DNA from: Chromobotia macracanthus | Lineage: Eukaryota; Chordata; Actinopteri; Cypriniformes; Botiidae | DNA: 64,000 nt | Reading direction: 5' to 3' | Assembly: GCA_036877525.1 (NCBI GenBank) | Contig: JAZGTH010000048.1 | Span: 1,570,001-1,634,000 of the forward strand | In this document: positions 48,640-60,872 of the stretch, in pieces | How positions within the stretch are numbered: the first letter of the stretch is position 1 | How the letters are laid out: every line of letters starts with the position of its first letter | Program-made: the position numbers and the translations under genes | Notes under the pieces: generated by a model | The model's input: only the letters and a program-made list of their open reading frames with translations | Told to the model about the DNA's origin: nothing | The model's database searches: none

Positions 48640-48722
48640 AAAGTTTTTTTGCACAAAAAAGCAACCGGGTCTGGAATAAAATGAAAGTAAATAATTTTTG
48701 GATGAACTACCCCTTCAATTAA
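48640..48722 (+). repeat. DNA-transposon end fragment
   Basis: AAATGAAAGTAAATAATTTTTGGATGAACTACCCCTTCAA is a diverged copy of the common fish repeat end TTTTTGGGTGAACTATCCCTTTAA. The other end was not found within the preceding 400 bases, so the element is truncated. Confidence 0.55.
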
Positions 48723-49109
48723 CTTGTTTAAACACCTTAAGGTCTGAGGAATTTTAATTTGTGTTGTTGCAGGGAACATGTTGCACTGTCAGAGTACAGT
48801 AGACCTTGGCTGTCTAATCAAATGACTGACATATGATGCTGGATCTCAAGGAAGCTTGTGCCATTAAACGCAATGCCAAAGGGCCATTAAATGCAAATGA
48901 AGTTGAATAGGTAATCTGTGAAAATTTGTTCTGTTGATTGTTTGCAGGGGAAAACAACAGACCTCATCATGACTTGTTTATAAAGGCAATAATGCGACTG
49001 AATGAGGACGAAGAGAATGTGACCTGGCAAACAAAATTAAGATAATTACAAATCAAAAGAAGAGTGACTGTGGCTCACATACATAATACCCAATACATTC
49101 AGTGGGGAA
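48723..49109. other. Intergenic
   Basis: Nothing recognised. Confidence 0.5.
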
Positions 49110-49420
49110 AAACAATTAGTAGTCAGTCTTTATTACTACTTTAGAAAGACATTGAGGATGAGTGAGATTTTAATTTAAATTGCAAGGTATCATTATTAAT
49201 AGTGGAAAATTGTATCGTTTCCATTAATCTGGGTTGTATTTATTCTAGCTATTGAGTAATGTGTAATATAATTAGTTCCTGCTGTACTGCAGTCATTATT
49301 GGCAGAACATTTTGAGATCCATGGATTACTTCAGCTGTGTGGGCTCCAAAGCCTCAGATTCATCTTACTGATAGTATGATTAGATCAGGAAATGATTTAC
49401 AATTCACAGTCTGTGCTGCT
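49110..49420. promoter_or_regulatory. Candidate noncoding regulatory block
   Basis: AT-rich but non-repetitive with many TF-like cores: ATCATTATTAATAGTGG, TTTCCATTAATCTGGG, ATAATTAGTTCCTGCTGTAC and CAGTCATTATTGGCAG. Enhancer-like by texture only. Confidence 0.33.
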
Positions 49421-52400
49421 TATTTTCTGACAATAAACATTGAGGGAATTTCTGTGTGAGAGAGGGAGTTGGAGAGCCGATTAACTACACAACTGCGGTT
49501 TTCACACAGGAGAGAGCAGAAGGTACTGGGGGAAGCTTAGGGAAGACAAATCTTTCTCTCATTAATAGAAGTTGTTCAGCTCCACAACTTTTGTCTTGCT
49601 TTTCAGTCTCCTTGAAAAACATTGGCTGGGAGATAATAAAGTTTTTTTGAGATGTTTAAAGTTTAATGCCACGTGTGTGGCGCCATCTATTTGTACCGAA
49701 CCTCACCAACAGCTCCCATGGTGACTGGGTAGAGCCACTTGGCACCACACTGAAAGAGCATAAGGAAATATAGCCGCAATTACCCTCCAAAAAAATGGGC
49801 ACTCCTTAGGAATTCTTTTTCATCCCCCACTTCTTATGAAAATAGCCTCTTTCTGTGATAATCCTGTATTAATGCGGTGGAGTTCATCCAGAGTATCAAT
49901 GCTGGCTAAGTATTGAGGATTTTCACCCTCCTAAACTCTCTGTAACAACAACACTGTGATAATGAAGCTTAGAGAATGAGTGCAGTAAAAATGATAGTTG
50001 GATGAAAAATGAAAGAAATAAAGGGATAAACCAGCATGCCATTTTATAATTGGCCTTGTGGATTTGTCCTGTTTCATCTGCGTGTGTTAAACCTCTGATG
50101 TGACATCGGCTAAATGAATATGATATCCTACAATTAAGAACATCACATGCTGTTTATCTTCTCAGTGGTGGAGAGCTAACATGTCATCTGTTTCATCATT
50201 TAACATTTATCTTTTTTTTCTCTTATTTTCATTTCTCACTTCCTGCTCGTGAGACCTTTAGGGCATCATACATTCAGTTGTTAATTTGCCACAGTTGAAT
50301 TAGAATTCGGATAAGGTGTGCGAGTGAGAGAGAGAGAGGTGTGTTATGCATAAAAGTGGGAAAAGAATAATTTCATTGTCCATCTTCTCCTAAACAGACG
50401 CATAACAATTATGTCGTGGAATTAATCACTTTGCACACAGCGGGAAGCCTTTGATAATTTGTGTATGAAAAGTCAGAAATTGGGATTCGCAAAAATAAAT
50501 TAACACTGTTTGACCTCAATCTTCTTAACTTCAATCTAGTTAGTCAGCGCTTTAATCACTGTAATTAATTGGTTGCCTGGTTTATTCATAGCAAATATAA
50601 TGCTCATATTTTAGCCAGCCAGCTCCTTTAAACTGTATATCTTTCATATTAGTGACACTGAACAAGGCTTGATGCTTGAAGGGAGAATATGAATAATACA
50701 GACAGATAATACAACCAGAAGTCTTTGTGATTATAAAGGAATGGGTGAATGACCCCGGTCAAATGATTGCTGCTGTTTTCTGCCCCTTTCTGAACTGGTT
50801 ATGGATATGTCTAAAACAGGAGGCTGGAATCCTTCATTTAAAAGATGATCTTGATCTTGAAATGTTTTCAGTATATTTACCTGAACAAGTAGAACAGTAA
50901 AAAAATGAAATAAAGCAGTCAAGGGATGAAAGCAAACCTGCGTTTGGTGTTAGACGGTGGCGTGAGTGGTGTAAGAATGAGACCTTTTGGTAATTTTGTC
51001 TTCTCGAGTACCTGGCAACAATAAGACATCAGGGTGAGTCAGTGTGTCAGATAGGCATTTTTGGTTTCATTGTGTGTTTCATATAATGCTATTATTGTGA
51101 TGTTTTTAAGATCATTTTAAAATAGTTCTTTTTTTAAAGACCACTGCAAGACCCCCATCACTCTGTTTTATTATTTTTGACTAATTATGTCAGTTAGGGC
51201 TTTAGATAAAAAAAGCATACAAACGTAGTAATAAATTATAAAAGCCATTTGCGATATGACTTCTAAAACCTTTAAAAATATTTTTTCAAAACATTTTAGG
51301 CAACAAACATGATACGATTTTTTGCAACAACTCTTCCAAGGTCAAACAGGGACTGTACTAACTTTAGCTGTGAACTCGGCTGAGGTGTTTTTAGCCAGAC
51401 CATTGATCTAAGTGTTCCTTTATTGATGAGTGGATGATCTGATGTCTATGATCTTTTTACCCAGAGTTCTGTGATTGATTTTACCTGTATTCTCTCATAG
51501 GCAGCGATCAATGCTCTGAGCTGATGAGACTGGGATTACAGGACTGCCCCAGAAAAGCCACACATTCAAACTTTTCTCTTTCTCTCTGACCCACCATACT
51601 TTTTTTCCCCAGTTCCCTTTTACTTCCCCCAGACCTCTTGGAAAAAATGAAGTGTTGGCAAGAGAGAAAATTATTTTCAGAGATAGCTTATTGTCTTCCT
51701 TTGAATTGACAAAGTGCAATGTCAGATGGTAAGACGAGTCTCTCAAGAGAAGTGAATGTGTCACTGCAGCCCGATAAGCTGAAAGACCGCGACTTGTCTA
51801 GCCTGCAACGCAATATGTGGAACAAGCCCAAACGTCCATAAAAGCATGACAAATAGGCGACACAAATTTATATTTATGGGCTTCCTATGCATGGAGCCAT
51901 CTTTCACTTGGTAAATTCCCAAGTAAAGTACAAACTCTGCCATTTGTAAATATGACCTTGTGAGTGCTCTAATAAACAATAAGCTATTTCATATTCATCA
52001 CTGGTACCAAAAAAAAAGGTTTTCTATTCTGTTCCTGTTCTTTTTGTCATTCTGCTATGACCATCCAGCCTCATGCTCAGCAGCTAGCAGAAACGGAGTG
52101 CGTATCACTGTTGCGTATGCCTTGTAAAAGCTCTTAAGCTAGCATAACGTTAAACTCTGTGCTATTTGGGAGCTAATCCTGCTCTGAATGCCTACCGCTG
52201 TTATATCCTTGTGTATTGTGAAAACCTTTTTTATCAGAGAAAAGTATGAAAACTGGGAGAGCACGTTTTTCAATTTGTCAATTTTGCAATGGTATGAATG
52301 TTATTTATCAAATAAAGCCATCAGAGACTTAGCAAAGCTACCTTTAACTACGTTCCTGCAGATAATGTTTTTTGAGTTTACACAGAAGGATAATTAGTCA

Positions 52401-52479
52401 TCACACAGTAGTATTTGAAACGGATGATTATCTTATGCAGTCTACATTAGCTATTTTGCACAGACAAACCAGCGAGGCA
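49421..52479. other. Intergenic
   Basis: Patches at 49660-49900, 50050-50150 and 51480-51960 are less AT-rich and unique. CTGTAATTAATTGGTTGCC at about 50559 is a homeodomain-type word. No gene, RNA or transposon ends. Confidence 0.5.
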
Positions 52480-52810
52480 ATAAGCATTAGCAACCCATGT
52501 ATTTCTCTTTCAGCAGAAATTGTTGACCACTGAGAGCTCAGCAAGAGATGCCCATAAGAGATAGTTTGTCACTGTGAGGAATGGGCTAGATAATGAGCCT
52601 TCTCATAATCCTTTGGCTTGGGACTAATGGGGCATTTAAGGGAAGATGATGCATCTTCCTGCATATAGCCCAGCCTTTCCATCTCATCCTCATTTGTGGG
52701 AAGTCATGTAAAAGTCACTGCGCAATTAGTAGCCTTAACAATGAACAGTAGCACTCTGTTAAGGTATTTACTAGCTTTATTAGTGGACATAGAAATTTAA
52801 GTCATGCTGT
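52480..52810. promoter_or_regulatory. Candidate noncoding regulatory block
   Basis: Unique sequence: GGGCTAGATAATGAGCCTTC, TTGGCTTGGGACTAATGGGG, GATGATGCATCTTCCTGCAT and ACTGCGCAATTAGTAGCC. No coding signals. Confidence 0.38.
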
Positions 52811-53099
52811 CAGAGAGAGGAACTACGAGGGCCCTTTAAATTTTTTCCAGTGTGGCTGTACAAGACATGCTCTGTTTCTTTTCGAACTAAAGGCTTTAAA
52901 TACATACATTTTTATTTGCTTTGCTTTACATGTTTTGACAGTTATGTTTTATTCATATGAAGATTATGAGCTCAATGTCAACTAATTTAAAACTCCTTTG
53001 TTCATAATGTGCATTTTAAAGGGAACATGAAAAAGTAATCAGGTCTCAGGAAACCAGAGCAACACTGAGTAAGCCTGGTGATCTTGCGGTTGTAACATT

Positions 53100-53166
53100 A
53101 TGATAACACTGTTTGAATCTGAGTGGCCTCAATGTAATGATAACACCATTTAAATCTGTGCGGCCC
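53100..53166. repeat. Imperfect tandem duplication, period about 37
   Basis: ATGATAACACTGTTTGAATC with TGAGTGGCCT is followed by ATGATAACACCATTTAAATC with TGTGCGGCCC. The two units differ at several positions, so the duplication is old. Confidence 0.75.
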
Positions 53167-56100
53167 CACGGACCTGTACAAGAAACAATTCATCCTCTTG
53201 GCGGAAAACCAAACTCACCTCTTAATATTTCTCATCATGAGTCTTCTTTTGTGACTTTGCCATGAAATTTGCACTCCTCAAACCTCTGGGAGACATTTAA
53301 TTCATAATGATGGTCTTGAGAAGTACGGTTCATTCCACTGCATTTGTCTTGTCTAGAGAGCATTGAGTTCCAATGAGCCTTCATTGTTGGCCAGTGGCCC
53401 AGAAAAATCATATTCCTCTTCATATTCTTTCAAAGATGGTAGAAACAAGGAACTCTTACACCGTGGAAAATCTTCTCCCCCCTGCTGTTTAAAATAGCGT
53501 TATTCTCCACTTTCGTGTTTGAATACCGAAACCTCATCAAGGAAGAGATGTGAAATTCTCTCCCGTATGTGTGTTTAATGAATATTTATGCCTGGCAACA
53601 ATAACATTGCAAGAATTGCTGTGGGATCTGCCACTGCTAAGCTTGGTCGATCACATAGACCCCGAGCCATCATTTTCATACCTTTTGTCTTGCACCTGCT
53701 GTGCTCAAGAGTGCCAACTATTTTCTCTCCTCTCTGCAACATATACATGAGGGTATTACGTAAAAGTCACATGAAACTGACGCAAGGTTCAAATGTAAAT
53801 GGGTTTGCAATTAAAGCAGATCATATGATTGATTGTGGTTTCCATGTTTTCATTGCAGAAGATTTGATGTGCTTTCTCAGTGTTGTGACAGCTAATTGCT
53901 TTGCGATTACACAGCCAATCAACATGTACAGAAATACATGTAGTTTACTCATAGTGTGCTGTTAGAATGTGTCAACTGTGCAAACCACTCATGCCTGAGT
54001 AAAAAAGAATTATGTTTAATTAGGTATAGAAGTGACATACAGCAGGAGGTGAGACCTCCAGTGGATTTTCCTCTCTTGTCATGTTGGGTGATAATGAGAC
54101 CCGTGGTATTTCATGTTCCATAAAGGTCATTGAAGTTTAATTTGGACATTTCACCAAAAATTTAGTGGTGAGTCGGGGGTTCTGAATGACAGTTTCAGCT
54201 CTTCAGTTCTGGTGAAAATTAACTAAATGTAATACTTGGAAAAAGGGGTTCATTTTTGCATGAAAGTAAAAAACAGCGGGGATGGTTTTTGGTAATTATC
54301 TGTTCAAGGGGCATGAAAGTGATTTTTTTTTGCTGTATATTTAAATGGCCTTTAGAATGAAGATTTAGAATGTTCCATGGTCCTTTTAAAGTAACTCTAT
54401 ACCTTTAATGTCTCTTTCTAGTGGTACATAAAAATGTTTTTTCCTTTCTATTGAGTTAGAATTCAGATCAGTCCAAACTCACTATATCTGACACATTAAA
54501 CCTCTGGCATTCACACAATTAAAGATAACTAATTAATAATGATTTATAGGAATAAATGGGGATAAATGATTTATGGGAATAAAATGTATTCATTGTTTTA
54601 TATTTTAATTTAATTTTTTTTATGATATTGAAAACATGAATATGTATTAGACATAAATGCTGTTTACCTTGAATTCGGTAAACTGGACTTAAAATAGTTT
54701 TCAATACATCCTAAATGGTGCAAGCATTTATTTCTTCAGTAACTCTTATTTCTCCCTTTTGTAGGTCTGTGATGTAGACAGAAGTCAATTTTTTGTTTAA
54801 ATTAATGTCCTTATGATTAATATCTATAGGCCCACAAAGTCATATTCCAAAACATAACAAAAAAATTAGATATACACTTTCATTTTAATGGCTTAGGTGT
54901 ATTAAAAATAGGATAGGCTTTTGGGTCAATTCAAACAATTAACTCACACCTAATTGGTATGTTCTGACTTTTTTCAAAGGCCACTCTGGTCAATTGTGGT
55001 ATCCTAAAACTACAGACATACATAATTAGTAAAATTGAATATATAGACCAAATTTGTACTTATGATCTGTGGCACATGAAGCTCTTTATAAATGAGGGTA
55101 AAAGGTCACTGTTTAAACTTCTGTATCTTTAATAGAGGCCTCCTTTCCGCCTCTGTTTTCAAGTCCAGATGAACCAGTCCATTACTATAATAATAAAGAG
55201 TATGGTTGTGAAAACATGGCCAATCTACTATTTGTATTACTATGCAGCACCCCTAGGTGATCGTTATTTTGGGTACATAACAGCATTCTGTTATTATTTA
55301 CATGTCAAGGGAACACGGAAGGAGAACATTTTACTTTAAAAAAATTCATTTTAAATATTTAAAATTTTATGTTGTATGCTTATTAATAAGGCACTCAAGG
55401 CTGTGCCATGTTGTTATGTCTCAAATGAAGGGTTTGTAAAACATATAGTACCACTTTTTTACCATGTTGATTGTAGAGTTTTTTCACAGAATTGTAATAC
55501 ATAAATGAGATTATGTGAGATTAAATGAGATATTATTTATTTTGTTTTGGCCATGGTCCTGTGATACTATTTCTGAATTTAACAGTCACACATGGATTGA
55601 CAGACATTTGGAGGATCTATACTGCCAGACTGAAACTGAGACTGTTACCTATATGATGTGCATTTCAAAAAATACTGCTGACATTTCCATGTTTCGCTGC
55701 AGGCAGACAGAAAACATAAAACCCCTAATTCCTCAGTCATATACGTTTGATCCCAATGTCCCTACATGTGTTATTATTTGATGACAATGGATTACTCTGA
55801 ATAAAAGAGGGGGGGATGAAACAATGATGTTACATCTTTCTGTATCTTTACCTCTCAGAGCTGCAATACTACAGTAAAGTGTATTGCAGTCTATATCAGC
55901 TGTAATAACCTTGAATGTGTCTCTGGCTGTATTAACAGTGTGTTCTTGAGCTTATTTGTGGCTGAACTGGCTGCTGATTGCCTTGTCAAGCAACTTTCGG
56001 TGTGGAGGCTGGTGCCTTGGTAACTTTAAAGGTGCTAGAACGTTATTGTGACTCTTTTCAGAAATAGCGCCGACAAATTGCCACCTTTACATTCAGGAAA

Positions 56101-56530
56101 TTGTCAGGCAAATTGCGAGCCTTTGTGTGTTTTTGTACTCTTCCATGATGGAAGAAGTTAAAACCCAAGCACTGTGGAAAATTCCTTTTGCTGTACTGTT
56201 GTTAATGCTGGTGGTGTTAATGTAGTCACAGGATTTCTAATGATAAAATAAACATTTCACATTACATTTTTACATAGAATAATAACTAATAACAAAAAGA
56301 AAATAAAAAAGTTTTTTGTAATGTTGCCAGTCTGTGCTACAATAGAAAACTTTTTCCCCTAAAATTATCAATTTCTGCTTTAATCACATTTTTTCTTGTG
56401 TTGTTTTTATGAATTAATATATCTGTCCATTTGGAATGAACAGCAAACTCAATCTGTGTGGGTCTTTATTATTTAAGATAAATTAACATGCTCAACTAAC
56501 ATGAACATAATTTCATACGTTCATTTTCAT
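53167..56530. other. Intergenic
   Basis: Includes a less AT-rich patch at 53190-53720 with overlapping frames (up to 125 codons) that have no domain or splice support, then AT-rich filler. An AATGAGATTATGTGAGATTA tandem lies at about 55504. Confidence 0.5.
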
Positions 56531-56537
56531 CTAGTAT

Positions 56538-56555
56538 TACAGTATATATACTGTA
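56538..56555. repeat. Perfect 18-base palindrome
   Basis: TACAGTATATATACTGTA is perfectly self-complementary. It sits in AT-rich sequence with no matching flanks. Confidence 0.85.
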
Positions 56556-59500
56556 AATGATACAGTATTGCACTTCTGTTCCTAGCTTTTCAATTTTCCA
56601 ATCACATAAACCACAAATAAAATTTATATAATTATATTACTATAACCATATTGTAGTAATGAAATTGAACATTTGTGTAGTTTTTCTAAATAGCTAAATA
56701 TTGAAGAAAAATTAAGAAATGTTGCCAGTTGCCAAAATCGTACCATACGGGTTAATGTATAATTTCCTGTTTTTATTATTTATGTATTTATTTGTCATCA
56801 ATAGAGTTTTTTTAAAGCTATGTTTATTCGTTTTTTGTATGTTTTTGTTTTTTATGTGCACTGACCAAAGAAATCATCACTTGTCAAATGGACCAAAGTC
56901 TGCCCTGCTTTATTTCATATTCATTTGATTAACTCTCCCCAACTTTTCAGATTTGAAGATCAGTGTAATTTATAAACAGTCTTGTCTCTGATTATCTGGC
57001 TTTGCTCTATGTGGCTCCTGCTTTCTAAGAACTGGGTCAAACTCCCAGTCATGCACTCGGGATTACCTGTGTGTATCTAATTATATTCTGTATGATATAC
57101 AGAATATGACTTAAATGACAAAGACAGCCTTCCTTAAGCCCATCATAATTTAAATTAAACAAGCATATGGCAATTGTGTGGACAATTGTGTAGTTTTCTG
57201 TTTATTTAATCATTCCACATTAGTGTTTCTGCAAGAATAATCTGAGAGTTTAAATATGTCAATTTTTTATAACTAATTAGAAAATATTTAGTTATAACTA
57301 AGTATTATAACTAAAATTAAAGATGCTAAGATTTTCTGAAATGAGCTTTGTCAATGCTGGGTATTGTGCAACAAAAACAAGAAATACGTTGTATGCGTTG
57401 TACAATCCTATAAAAAAACTTCAGCCAATGGCTAGCATCCGTGACCTTTTACAGGACAGCAGAGAGCAGTGATGTCATTAGCACCTGAAACAGCAAGAAG
57501 TGAGGTGGCTGAGCAATGTGTGTGTGAGGATGGTCCTGCCACTAATGATGGTGTCTGCCATGCAAAGGTCAATGGAGAGACCACAGGAGGGTTTTAAAGG
57601 AAAAACTTATGCCGAATATATACATGAAACCTGGGACATTTCAGACTGTAAATTGCAGCACAGCCAGTTTGGTGAAGTTTTATTTACGAATAGCTGATCA
57701 GAACTCTGCTTCTTCTTGGCTGGTCATAGAGGTGTAAGATCTTTGAATTAAAATAATTTGTTTCATTGTACCTATTAATACTGGCTAAACAGTTTTCTAA
57801 TTCCCACCATTTACTCAACAATCAGGAGATACAAATCTATATCTCATTGTTTTCTGCTTTTGCACCTTTACTCACAGCACTAAGGAGGCCAGTTTTGTGC
57901 AAGTCAGAACAGCATTTATTTTGTTTGTATCTGTACTGAGGCCTGCTGATAAGGTAGTTAAGTCTCAGCTGTGTATAGCTTTGTCACCATTTGTCAATGT
58001 TTTGCAGGACTTGAATTGGTAACACCAAAAAATTTGTGGCACTTAAAGCCAGCAATGTAAAATATTAGGGAAATTGTGGTTGTTGTTTTTAATCAGTTTT
58101 TTTGTTTGTGAGTTACTGACAAACCTTTGTGCTTTTTGGAAACAGAAGCTTTAGATGAGCAGATTTGATATACATTAATCAATGTTTTTAAAATATATAA
58201 AGCTGTAACTTTTGACTCTCCATCATCGTCACTCGTAAAACTGACATTGCCCACAAAATTGATCTCAACCGCTCCAATTATAAAACATTATTATAAACTT
58301 ATTGTTGCGAATTATTGTTGCGAAGGTACAGGGACATTTTTAAACATTGATGTATTATGTGCTTACTCGATAATTCATTTTTGTTAACCCCAAAAAATTA
58401 ATATTCAATACCAGTTAATATTATTAGTCTGATTAAAACACAGACACATACATAAAGATTGTTAAATCAGTTTAGCACTAAAGTGTTGCACTGACATTAT
58501 TGTGTTTTGTAAAGCCACATAGATTTAACAGAAAGTTTAGTCTTTGTCAAGCAAAGACCTTTGTCCTTTGCGAGACCTAAGACTCAAACTTTTTTCCAAG
58601 TAAATTCATCTCCAGACCAGTTCTTCATGCTTCAATGCTAAGCTAGATTTTCAAAGTGGTTTTACGTGGAAATTTACGGTCTGAAACCTTATCCTCGGCA
58701 ATCTCTGTCACTCAAATCCATGTTGCGACTGGCGTACGAGACAAAGAGCTTATTCGTTTGATTTGCACAATGGAAAACACAATTTCTCTTTCCTTGAGAG
58801 CCTGAAATGGCCTGTGATGAAATGGGTAAAACAGCAGTACAGAACCAAAGACATCATCTCATCTTGCTCGTGTCAAGACGCATCACGCTCGAAACATCAT
58901 CAGATGGAATGATGACTAGGTTGTTGAAATTTCGCAAATGAAAAATAGTGCTGATGAAAACGCATCAAACTTCTAAAAGATTAAATTGCATAGTGGTGAC
59001 AGTGTTTAGCCAGTGTTATTGTGGAGGATCATTCTTCAGAGACATTAATCCTTCATACAAGCCTGCCGCAGTTAAATGCTGTAGGACAACAAGTGTTGTG
59101 CAATAAATAAAAGAAAAGAATTGGAGGGGAATTGCTGTGAAAGTTGGCGGTGGAAGGTCAGTTCAAGGCTTGCAATCTTGATATTTTCTTACTGGTGGGA
59201 ATTATTGTTTCCACTTACAAGCTTTGTGGATAAACTTTATTAAGCTTTAATGTAAAGAAAAATAGTTTTATTTTTGAATGAGGCATTTCAAGCAACTTAT
59301 AGCTACATTAGCTTGTATGTCAATCCTTATTAGACTTATAGCTGTAAAATTCAGCACATTTTATGGTAAATAACTTAAGACACAAGTGATGAGCATATAA
59401 TAGATGTAATCTGATTTCTCACATCCTATAACATGTCTCTGCCAAGCACTACTGACCTGAGGGGTTATATTGGGACCAAAGTTCTCCTCATTTTGGGTTG

Positions 59501-59989
59501 TCATACAATTGTCAAGGTTTTCTGTAGTGAAAGAACAGGTTGCAATCTTTTTGAGTTCAGCACATTAAGAGGTGAGATATGAGTAATAAGAACATATCAC
59601 AGGCTCCAGTGATTTCAGGTACACAGAGCTGAATCAACTCAGCTCTCCTTTAACAGGGTATTGGATGTATAGGACTGCTTTGGTTTTAATGACAGCAAAA
59701 GATTAAAAATGACCAAATAAATTGCATCTTATAGAAAAAAATCACATGGATGGCTCTCCCAACATTAATGACTCCCCAGAGGAAAATATTATTGCTCTGA
59801 GGTAGATCTTTTAAAGTTCAGAAGACTTTCTTGAGTTCTCAGTTATTTTTTATTTAAAAGGCAATTTTGTTTCAAATGTTTCTACTGAAAATGTCTTAGG
59901 GAGTTGAAAATAGACAAAAATCTTTTTTGACATATAGTAGAAGTAGAGGTGAAGAATGAATGTGAATACTGTAGCTGAGATAATGTGGA
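56556..59989. other. Intergenic, AT-rich
   Basis: Contains a short hairpin at 57083-57107 (11-base arms ATATTCTGTAT and ATACAGAATAT, 3-base loop) and a 13-base tandem (ATTATTGTTGCGA twice, near 58299-58324). No gene. Confidence 0.55.
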
Positions 59990-60200
59990 AAAATTTGGTA
60001 AATGTGGTAAAATCTCTGACTTTTTAAATCTGAGCACATTTTGAGACAATGGTGAGATCTCACCTGAAACTCTAGGAATTGCTTGTGCGATTACTAGGGT
60101 CTGTATCTCTTTAGAAAAATCAAATAAGTAGAAGCATAAGTCTTAATTTTCTCTGTGTTTTATCTCATTGCTTTCTAGAAGAAACGTATGAAATAAAAAA
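59990..60200 (+). repeat. Small dispersed repeat, copy C
   Basis: Diverged copy of the family at 7070 and 32215: ATCTGAGCACATTTTGAGAC, GAGATCTCACCTGAAACTCT, GGGTCTGTATCTC and ATCTCATTGCTTTCTAGAAG in the same order. It directly abuts a SINE. Confidence 0.5.
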
Positions 60201-60230
60201 ATGATGATTTTTCTATTAATATTGTATGTT

Positions 60231-60346
60231 ACAGCAACTTACAGTGGATTCAAGGTATACAATTTATCAGTATATGTGTTCCCTGAGAATCAAAACCAGA
60301 ACCTTTGCACGGCTAACACAATACTCTAGCAGCTGACCTACAGGAA
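60231..60346 (-). mobile_element. tRNA-derived SINE
   Basis: On the minus strand: TTCCTGTAGGTCAGCTGCTA (A-box region), TAGAGTATTGTGTTAGCC, then TTCTGGTTTTGATTCTCAGG (B box), then GAACACATATACTGATAAAT and the tail CACTGTAAGTTGCTGT. Same family and order as 30607 and 13745. Confidence 0.82.
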
Positions 60347-60579
60347 CAATAAACAGCTTTTCCAAAAACATCTTGTTATTCTAAAAACAGCTTTTATTAA
60401 AAAGGTCAGAAGGTCAGAAAACAACTCATTTCCAAAAGTCTGTGATTATGAAAGTAATGCAGAAGATTCACACCTTTTTTAAAATATTTACCTCTTTAGC
60501 CTCGCCCACCAAATAGCACATGCTATGTAGTAGAGATGCTAATGCTGGGTTGCTAGATCTAACAAGTTATAGGACCGGG

Positions 60580-60872
60580 ACTGCAAGACGTTGGGCAGTG
60601 CCAGGTTGTGTAAAAACTCAGTTGTTGCATTGCATTCCTTCATGTCCCAACATACGGATTGTGTGGTTAAAGTTTTTTTTAATACAGTTCCAGATTGTGT
60701 TTGTAAGACCCTCTCCTTTTGTTCATTTTATTCCGGATTCCTTTGCAAACAAGGCACAGCTCAACGCAGGATTTGCGCTCAAATTATTCAGAGACTGAAA
60801 TTAAAAAACGAAGCTGTGCCTTCTGTATTGGATTCGACAGGAACAGCACAACACACATCTGTGAATAAATTT
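60580..60872 (+). pseudogene. Decayed THAP zinc-finger domain, frameshifted
   Basis: Three frame segments in order spell a THAP (C2CH) domain. Frame 1 (from about 60587) gives RRWAVPGCVKTQLLHCIPSC then PNIRIVWLKF. A second frame gives FNTVPDCVCKTLSFCS. Frame 1 resumes as HFIPDSFANKAQLNAGFALK, and the last shift gives LKLKNEAVPSVLDSTGTAQH then TSV. The AVPGC start, DSF centre and AVPS end are THAP landmarks. The first zinc-binding Cys is Trp, and a deletion has removed codon spacing at the C-x2-H pair. THAP domains occur in P-element-like and other fish transposons and in host genes; a transposon or retrocopy relic is most likely. Confidence 0.7.

Noticed and set aside
53588..53965. 125-codon plus-strand frame in a less AT-rich patch
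   Set aside because: Overlaps another frame on the same strand and reads as random sequence; more likely noncoding.
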